From: Tretioscincus oriximinensis | Lineage: Eukaryota > Chordata > Lepidosauria > Squamata > Gymnophthalmidae | Assembly (NCBI GenBank): GCA_022410635.1 | Contig: JAJVDF010000451.1 | Location: forward strand, 425,330 to 489,329 | Reading direction: 5' to 3' | Length of the DNA: 64,000 nt | In this document: positions 56,788-64,000 of the stretch, piece by piece | How positions within the stretch are numbered: the first letter of the stretch is position 1 | Layout of the letters: each line of letters begins with the position of its first letter | Notes under the pieces: generated by a model | Databases searched by the model: none | What the model was told of the DNA's origin: nothing | What the model saw: only the letters and a program-made list of their open reading frames with translations | Made by a program: the position numbers and the translations under genes

Positions 56788-57754
56788 AACTTCACTTTAG
56801 ATAGTACATCAGACTGTGATGATGAACAGAAGTCTTAGTCATTGGTATAGTATTAATTTATTAAATAACTTACCATCCATAGGAAGAAAAAATTAATAAT
56901 AAAAATACAATAAGAAGATACTTTTAATGATAGCATTCCTTGCATGAAATAAAAACCTACCAGTGTCCACCAGGAGGCACTCTTTGAAGCTGATGCAGAG
57001 AATACACATTTTTTTCAACATTTTGGTACGGAAGTATGCTATTCTCTCAAAGATAAATGTTTTCTTTTTATGTTGTGAATTGTTTATGTCTTTTAACTGT
57101 AATTGTTTTGTACCCCAACCTAATTGTTAATAAGAACCAGTTTATAAAAAATACATTGCCACATAGATCCAAAGTTGCTTACTAGTCCTTGTCAGTGTGT
57201 CTTCATGTAAGGTAAGACGGACAACATAGAATCTAGGACTTTATCACCCGATGAAATATAATAGAGACAATAAACATCTCGTGCTGGGGACTCTGCACCA
57301 CTGTTGCTTCATAAAGTGATTGTTACAGAATTCTCAGCTCCTGGTATTATGTAATCTAGAGAATATTAATTATTACCTCTAATGATATTTTATTTTAAAC
57401 AATTTAAATAAAAAAATTACACATATTTATTTCTGACTTTCTAAATGGGAAACAACATTCTATACATTGTATTCCAGTGCACAGGAATATATACTTTCAT
57501 GATAGCATTCCTTGCAAGAAATACAAACCTACCAGTGTCCACCCGAAGGTGGTGGGAGACACAAATGGGGAGATGATAATGGTGGGAGACTATAAAACAG
57601 TCCCTCAGAATAGACAGACCATGAGTATCTTACTGCACTTGATTGGAGAACATTTAGAAACAATCCGGAATACATTTTATTTTGATAGACATATTCAGAT
57701 TCCAACATTTGCAAAGTAAAAAAACAAATAAAAGAATTTTTTTTAAAGACCTAA

Positions 57755-58144
57755 ATGTTGGAATGGTTGCGACGAATTAAGTTATTATTTCCACATGTGC
57801 TGGAGTTTCCAAGTGATTACAAAACAAATGAGAATATTTTAAATATCAAAATAATTCTTTCTTCAGTTGTAATATTTCTTTTTTACTATAAAGACCAAAA
57901 CCTGCAACTAAAGAATTGCAAACTGATTTTTAGTTCAATCATGGCAGCAAATTTTGAGATCGCAAATAATTGGAGATACCCTAAATCATTATGCAAAAAG
58001 AATTGGATAGACAGAATCTGGAGCTCTGTTTTATTGCAATTCATACATGAGCAAAAACACAACATGCTGGGTTCTCCCAGTCACCCCAGGTTTATGGAAA
58101 AATGGGCACCACTAATTACTGAAGCGACTGTACCTAAACCTTAG
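57755..58144 (+). pseudogene. Possible L1-type LINE ORF2 C-terminal remnant
   Basis: A 129-codon open frame whose second half, AANFEIANNWRYPKSLCKKNW and then FIHEQKHNMLG, has the AA..IA..W pattern found near the end of reptile L1 ORF2 proteins. The upstream frame 57477-57719 may belong to it. Family assignment is from pattern only. Alternatively it is a chance frame. Confidence 0.35.
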
Positions 58145-58499
58145 GTACCGAAACCACAGTCACTATTTTCAAATAAAAAACTAAATCATCTTCTCTAGCA
58201 ATACTTTTCTACGGACAGAGATGTCTGATGCTTCGTGTTTATGATGCTGCACTAATAATGTTCAGATTAAATTGCTAATATATTATCTGTAATCTGTCCA
58301 TTGTTACTCAATGCTGGTCTAAGATATAATAATTCATAGACCCAGCTGGAACTCTGTGACATCATTTTCCGTACGGACTGGCTCNGTCTGAGAGGAAGAA
58401 AACTCCAATTGTTGCTAGCAACCCCTTTAGATAGGATAGAGAGGCACAAATACAAANATACACACATTCACATCCAAACAACACAACCACCCATCCACC

Positions 58500-60420
58500 G
58501 GACACACGCACCCCTAAAAAAAACAATATGTCATCTAAGAAGCACATCACAAGGGAACCAATGAAGTCCTGGAAAACATGGTTGATAAAGCCCTGGAACA
58601 CTGCAATGTCAACTGTCAATCTGAAGGGTATCTCCCAGAATGGGAATGACCTGTATTAGCAATGGAAAGCCACCTTCCGCTCATCCCCTTCCATGATACG
58701 GATACAAGGCTTCACAGATGTTCAGGTATGGGAAAAATTGTGCCTTATTCAGTCAATCCACAAGTTCAAAGAGAGGAAGAGAGCATTTGTCCTTCACAGA
58801 CATCCCATTAATCTGCCGAAAGTAAATACATACACACAGGCCACCAGCTTTTTTTCTTCACAAAGAGAACGGGAGATGTGGAGGAGGATAAAGCTCAATG
58901 AAACCGTGTTCTAAGTTTTTATCCAAAAAGCNTTTCAAGGCCTCCGGTTCCATAGTAGATGTGGGATAAAAGGATGTTGACAGCAGTTGGGAACCAACAA
59001 AGTAATTAAGGAGCAGTTAGGGAAGCGGAGAAGCAACTCATCACAATCTCCACCACAATCCATAAAGGAAACCCAAGTTACACTGCACAGGCAGGTTCCC
59101 AGAGTACCTCAGCAAAGGGAGGTGGTTGATAACAGCCATGAAGTGCATTTATTGGAATCAAGAATAGTTTCTTTGCTCCATATTATATTGGGATCATGAC
59201 GCTTAAGCCAAAATGACTGATGATGTATGAGAAGCCAGGAATTCCAACTGTTTCACATGGCCAATTATTGTCATCTGAAAAAGAAATGTCTTAAGTGCAA
59301 CAGGGAAGACAGTTTTTCTTCCATCAAAAGTCATGAAGACAATGAAATCAGGGAGGACTGGAGGAGGTGGAACTTCAAAATGAGAATTTGAGTGTTTTAA
59401 GAAATATTTCAGCAGAATATAGGATACAAATATGCAAGTCCAAAGCCAAATGCTGGAGTAAATACAGATATCAAAAGAAATAAGGATAATGAGTTGTGTG
59501 CTACACAAACACACAGCTTTCTTGGTATAAACATTATAAAGTAAAAAAACGTACTTGCTCCGGTTGGCGACCCATCCTGACAGAAATTAAGACTTTTCCA
59601 GTTCCGCAGGCGGTGGCCCAATGGGGCAGCAGATGGAGTGGAAGCAAAACACTCAAGGTAGAAGACTGAAGGCAGGAGCAGCGTAGTGGACCGGGGGGAT
59701 CATACTTATGGACGGCCCTTGAGACTTCAGAGGGCAAGATGACGCCAAAATGGTCAGAATCACAGCAGGAAAAGTGAAGTTGCTCCTTATGATGGCAAAT
59801 GCACTCATCATCCAACAAATGACCCCACTGGGATGATGGGTAGAAAGAAAAGAGCAATTCACACCATTTACTTTTTTTTAATTCACATTTATATTCAGTG
59901 CTTACAGAAATTTGTAAGCTCATTATCCACTTTTAATTTTGATGACAGACTTATGTGTCCCTGTCCAAGTCGCTCTAGAAAAAAATTGCAACTGTACAGT
60001 CAATGTCTTATCTGCTGCTAGGATTTAACTTCTATGTTGCAGGCAGACAGAGAACTTGCCCTGGTAGATGATCTGGAGACAGCAAAGGACAGCCTCCCAC
60101 CAAGTAGGATCAGAGTACTGTTTCCATAGACACTTCATGGATGCTTCAGTGGAGTCCAGATTCCTCATCTGGCATCATATTGATTACCCAGACTACCCCG
60201 TCAATTTACTAAAAGCATAGGCTACTTTTGGAGATTCTGAAGGAAAAGCAGGAGTGCATAATTCAAAATAAACAAGATTCATCATAAATACACAGAACAT
60301 GGCCAGGTTCCCACTGAAGGTTGAACATTGGTCTTTGTTGATGATGGGCTGATGGGAGGTCTTTGAATGCTCTGTGGATGACTGGAATGGAAGATGGCTG
60401 TGGGGCACAATCCTTCAGAT
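58500..60420 (-). mobile_element. Decayed Ty3/gypsy LTR retrotransposon (gag-pol remnant)
   Basis: On the - strand, in the expected 5'-to-3' order: a gag-like piece at about 60193-60275 (YFELCTPAFPSES and KVAYAFSKLTG), a protease/connection-like piece at about 59203-59460 (FDGRKTVFPV, HVKQLEFLAS), reverse transcriptase fingers at about 58840-58960 (FLDKNLEHGFIE, LFVKKK) and the catalytic block at about 58510-58590 (FQGFINHVFQDF, CFLDDILFF). Frameshifts and stops are numerous; RNase H, integrase and both LTRs are not recognisable. The gag and protease style resembles the sushi/Ty3 lineage of vertebrates. Confidence 0.7.
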
Positions 60421-60599
60421 ACTGAGCCAAATCCTTTGTTAGAATCTGTGGGGAGGGGGCAGCATATGAAGCTGCTCCTGTTTTGGCGGACATCAGACAT
60501 TGCTTGATGTTTCTCATCGTGATGGGAATAGATACATTAGTGTAACATTTTGTTAAAACAGAATGTGGTTTGCCCAACGACAGGAAGGAGGGGCTGACG

Positions 60600-62270
60600 A
60601 TAGGANTCTTTAGTTACCGAGCTATTGAAAGGTTGTTGAAAGTTGTGTGAACTAGAGATTGTGTTGGTGTGAAAGACTGTGGTTGTTGAAGAAACTGATG
60701 ATTTGATGATTACGGCATTCCTGTATGAGTGAAAGGAAGCCTAATTAGAAAGTATAAAAATTGTTAGGCTTGTTACTTCATTGTGCTTGATGGTTATACA
60801 TTATTTCAGTAGGAGACTGAAAAGGTTTTAGCAACTTGTTAAGACGACTGCAAAATCAATAAAGCAGTTTTGCTTTTAATAAACCACACTACTGTTTNCT
60901 ATTTGAGGATTATCTTCACAAGTGGTCACAGCTACTGGCCAAAAGGAAAATCCTGGGGGCTCTTAATAAAATCCCATTAAGACACAGTACACAGAACTAC
61001 ATGTTACTATACTGTTTGCAAAACCCAGTAGGAAGGTGGGGCAAATTAAGGTATGAGATGGTTGATTGATTGATTCCAGTCATTATTTAATTACGCCGCA
61101 CACAAAAAGTGATAATCCCCTCATTTTGTTCTGTGAGATTCTCTTTTTTGTAACTTCCATGTAAATCTCTTTGTTTAGGATTTTAGGTGAGAAATCATTA
61201 CATTAGGTTGTGAGATTATATTTTGTATTATCAATAAAGCTAAAATATACACACAAAAAAGATAGTGAAAAATGCGTACAGTTAAATTGAATGCTTCAGA
61301 ATGTTTTTATTTATTGTTTACTGAAATAAATTAACTCTGGGTGCTCACTGGAAGAATTAATAAAAGGACACTGGGAAAGATCGAGAAACTAGGAAAGAAT
61401 AAAGAAAAAGGAGAAGAAACTGGCAGAAGAAAATATGGTTAATGTAACTGAGGCAACAAACATGGACTTGGGGTGACTTTGGAAAACAATGGAAGCTAGT
61501 TAAATCCCATGTGCTGAAGTTCATGGCGTCACAAAGACAGACAAAACTAAATAATTATATCCTATAATAAACAATCTTGTATTGCAAATTTGTTATTATA
61601 CTATTTACAAGTTGACAACACTTATCATTTAACATAATTCTATAATCCTCTAAAGGGTTTTGCTGGTGCCGAAAGTGAAGGCTGTGCCAAACTGGGACAC
61701 TGTAGCTGACCCAACCAGCAAATTTTCTTCTTTTCGGTGGTGAGGAAGGTTCTTCTCATGGCTAAATTCTGTATTTTTGGAGTTTCACGTGATTCGGGGT
61801 CCCACACAGTTTGAACTGGGTTTGTCTGGAGTTACTGATGTTGGTGCATTTTGGATGCTTTTGTTTTTGTTCCTTTGACAGGTTTGAATGCCCAGAAAGG
61901 ACAGGCTGATAAAACTCTAAATATTCACATGGAAANGATGAACAGAAACAATTCTCCAGAATCACAAATGCCAATACCAAAAACAATAAGCTGTGTTTGA
62001 GTAGAAAGGGAAAAGCATGACGACAGGTTATGCCTGGAAGATCTGGATTCTATATCTTGATTTTCAAGAAAATTCTAAAATTACTATAACCGTAATATAA
62101 TTTACTTTCCTGAATACAGACTCCTTTTCAATGTCATGATTATTTGAAATAAGCCACTAATTAAGTCTTTGGTGTTTTGTTTTTTAAAGGCCATTAATTT
62201 TACATGTTACAAACAATTCCTTTTTATAGTTGTTTGGCTTCTTCAGCATTAACGATGTACTATTCATAGC
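60600..62270. other. Intergenic DNA, no gene recognised
   Basis: AT-rich with several AATAAA strings and no assigned repeat. I looked on the - strand here and in 53.4-60 kb for a C18orf21-like gene, expected from human gene order, and did not find one. Confidence 0.4.
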
Positions 62271-62273
62271 GTA

Positions 62274-62345
62274 ACAGAATCACAGAATTATAGAGTTGGA
62301 AGGAACCTCCAGGGTCATTGGGTCCGATCTCCTGGTCAATACAGA
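62274..62345 (-). mobile_element. CR1 LINE 3' tail, short
   Basis: CAGAATCACAGAATTATAGAG followed by TTGGAAGGAACCTCCAGGGTC; truncated after about 70 bases. Confidence 0.75.
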
Positions 62346-62599
62346 AGCACTGGATTTAACATGCTAGAATAATGTGATTAAGAAATATGGAATCGCAGTT
62401 TATACCAGTTTTTGTCAAAGGAGGACATTTTAACAGTTTTATGTAGATTTTATTAGAAAAAAAAGCAAATCAGTATTACAGTTCAAAAGTCTATTCTAGT
62501 CATGAGACCTAATTAGGAGTTGAAATCATGAGTTGAAAAATGCTTTCAATAAACATTAGATGCAGAATACTATTACCTTAACAAGCCAAATCGNCAGGC

Positions 62600-63491
62600 T
62601 TTGGTGATTTGATTCAAACAACAAAAGGTTTATTGCTTTCAAAACAAAAATCTGTAATACAGTAGTACGAAACTTGACCATTAAGCATTATCAGTCAGGT
62701 TAACAAATTTAAAATGCACTAACAAATCCTCAGGAAAGGTCAAATATCGGGCGGCCCAATACAACTGAAATAGCAAGTCACATCTTCATTTTTCATATAA
62801 TTAAATAGGATTTGTTAACAATCCCCAAAGCCTACAAGCCAAGATGTTTTAAAAAGTTGAATTATCTTAATTATGCCCATTCCCCTCCTCACTTTTCTGC
62901 CAAAAATAAAAATCAGATCCCTTAGGGATGAAGAAACAAATTAATGGACTATCCTACTATTTAACATAAAATGTTGGTCTCACTTTTTAAAAAACTGAGG
63001 TAAAAAATTCTACATACAAATATGATATTTAAGTATTACAAATTGTTTTTTATTGTTCTGATTTTTTTTCTTCTATCTTCTTTCTTTCCGCTAATTTGTT
63101 TCATAGCAATATTAAATCTGATATTTTCTGTCTAGGCTTAATACTTTTTGTTTTTTAAAAACCTCAAGGATCCTTATAACAGCACTTTTAGACAAGAGTG
63201 CAGATTTTAAAGTAAANTGTGCTTTACTTTGATTATGTTTTTACTCTCAAAATATTTATGAAATGATTTTTGATCAAATACCGTCTTGTAAACATCCGTG
63301 TGTGCCGGTTCACAAGTGCTTCTGTCAGTGCTGTACGCTCAACACATGGATGGATGCCTGGCTCACAGCTCTTGAAGATTTTAAAGTCTGCTCCAGAGGG
63401 CAAGAAACCTTCCAGCCTTTGTTTCCTACGTGGGAATGTAGCCAACATACTTGCTGAGGTAGTCCAGTCAATCTTTCACTTAAAAAATGTC
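62600..63491 (-). other. GALNT1: Probable GALNT1 3' UTR
   Basis: Downstream (- strand) of the GALNT1 stop there is about 0.9 kb without recognised repeats. A - strand AATAAA (TTTATT on the + strand) lies at 62629-62634. A CR1 tail is further downstream at 62274. Boundary inferred. Confidence 0.4.
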
Positions 63492-63638
63492 TCAGAATAT
63501 TTCTGGAAGGGTAACGTTACGAAGTAGCCACTGCTGGGAGCGGCTGGCATTGCAGTCTTTGATGCTGGGTACCTGGCTGTCTTCCTCAGTGGCTTTATCC
63601 AGGCACTGATTGCTGTTCACATGTAACAGGGTTAATTT
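63492..63638 (-). CDS. GALNT1: GALNT1 last coding exon (partial gene)
   Basis: On the - strand a long pyrimidine tract (63650-63690) and a GATCCAG acceptor lead into a 147-base exon: 48 residues then TGA. The translation contains [21 protein letters not shown] and the C-terminus VTLPEIF. Q-C-L-D and Q-Q-W are signatures of the third repeat of the ricin-type lectin domain at the end of polypeptide GalNAc-transferases, Golgi type II membrane enzymes that start mucin-type O-glycosylation. The end fits GALNT1 better than GALNT13 as I recall them. Convergence with RPRD1A also fits the human GALNT1-RPRD1A neighbourhood. The catalytic part lies right of the window. Confidence 0.75.
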   Translation of the reverse strand, partial: KLTLLHVNSNQCLDKATEEDSQVPSIKDCNASRSQQWLLRNVTLPEIF

Positions 63639-63758
63639 CTGGATCGGAAANGGAATGACAAGAAAGAATGGAAGAAAGAAAGAAAGGAAGGGCTTTATGT
63701 AAATGATGTGTTTCGAAGTAATTAAAACCATTTTAAAGAAAATAAGTATAACCATGTA

Positions 63759-64000
63759 ATGTATATACACGACTATAAGCCAACCCGAATACAAGCCAAG
63801 GCACCTAATTTTACCACAAAAAACTGGGAAAATGTATTGGCTCGAGTATAAGCCTAGGGCTGGACCCCAGAATTGGAGCCTGCCATCTACATGCAAGACT
63901 TGTACTGAGATACAACCCAGAATAAGGCTCAGTGGGGTCAGGACTTCAGTTGATTTAAGGCCCTATTCCCATTGAGCCTTATTCAGGGCTGGACCTCAAA
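63759..64000 (-). mobile_element. DNA transposon with inverted ends, family E, cut by window
   Basis: Starts ATGTATATACACGACTATAAGCC after a TA at 63757-63758. It then continues as the reverse complement of the right half of 37478-38260 (CCAAGGCACCTAATTTTACC, GAATTGGAGCCTGCCATCTA). It lies in the GALNT1 intron just upstream of the last exon. Confidence 0.75.

Noticed and set aside
59534..59923. 129-codon - strand frame as a possible envelope-like gene
   Set aside because: It sits between the gag-like and protease-like pieces of the Ty3/gypsy remnant, so it is the decayed gag/linker region. No signal peptide, cleavage site or fusion segment was seen.
53355..63491. C18orf21 expected between RPRD1A and GALNT1
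   Set aside because: No - strand segment gave its recognisable residues. It may be absent, moved, or too diverged for me to recognise.
1..64000. CRISPR arrays, operons, rRNA genes, functional tRNA genes
   Set aside because: None seen. The tRNA-like sequences are SINE heads lacking a cloverleaf-complete 3' half, and the simple repeats are microsatellites, not spaced direct repeats.

Overview
The window is nuclear DNA from a vertebrate, most likely a squamate reptile. The grounds are spliced vertebrate genes with short exons in long introns, AT-rich intergenic DNA, and a dense mixture of CR1/L3 and L2 LINEs, tRNA-derived SINEs ending in LINE-like tails, Penelope-like elements, Tc1/mariner, hAT and Helitron-like DNA elements, and solo LTRs. 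No bacterial, phage or organellar genes are present. Many isolated single n bases are scattered through the sequence. The species cannot be named from the sequence alone.

Three protein-coding genes are recognisable. (1) The 3' end of FHOD3, a sarcomeric formin, on the + strand: two exons at 1248-1409 and 6913-6995, encoding the C-terminal autoregulatory tail. (2) A complete RPRD1A on the + strand: seven coding exons from 20998 to 53354, encoding a predicted 311-residue RNA polymerase II CTD-interacting protein, preceded by a CpG-rich promoter with two perfect CRE sites. (3) The last coding exon of a GalNAc-transferase, most likely GALNT1, on the - strand at 63492-63638, convergent with RPRD1A. 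Every exon junction proposed has a GT donor and AG acceptor, and the reading phases join without a break. RPRD1A next to GALNT1 agrees with the human 18q12 order as I recall it. FHOD3 directly upstream of RPRD1A on the same strand does not, which suggests a rearrangement or an assembly join.

Layout: 1-7.0 kb, FHOD3 tail with a Tc1 transposon carrying a solo LTR. 7-20.6 kb, intergenic DNA with L3 tails, a hAT element with 8-bp target duplications, an L2 LINE with a 424-codon reverse-transcriptase ORF, and a nested Penelope/LTR/SINE insertion. 20.6-53.4 kb, RPRD1A, with repeats in its first and last introns including two Helitron-like elements, a composite L3/Penelope block and mariner-type MITEs. 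53.4-63.5 kb, intergenic DNA with an L2 fragment, a Penelope copy, an L1-like ORF2 remnant and a decayed Ty3/gypsy element. 63.5-64 kb, the GALNT1 end and part of a terminal-inverted-repeat element.

The most distinctive structure is a Penelope-like family. Several copies carry inverted arms and long target duplications (11-16 bp). The terminal unit has a hammerhead-ribozyme-like core, and a separate copy keeps a GIY-YIG-type endonuclease fragment. Repeat assignments come from recognised motifs, termini and target duplications, not from a database search.
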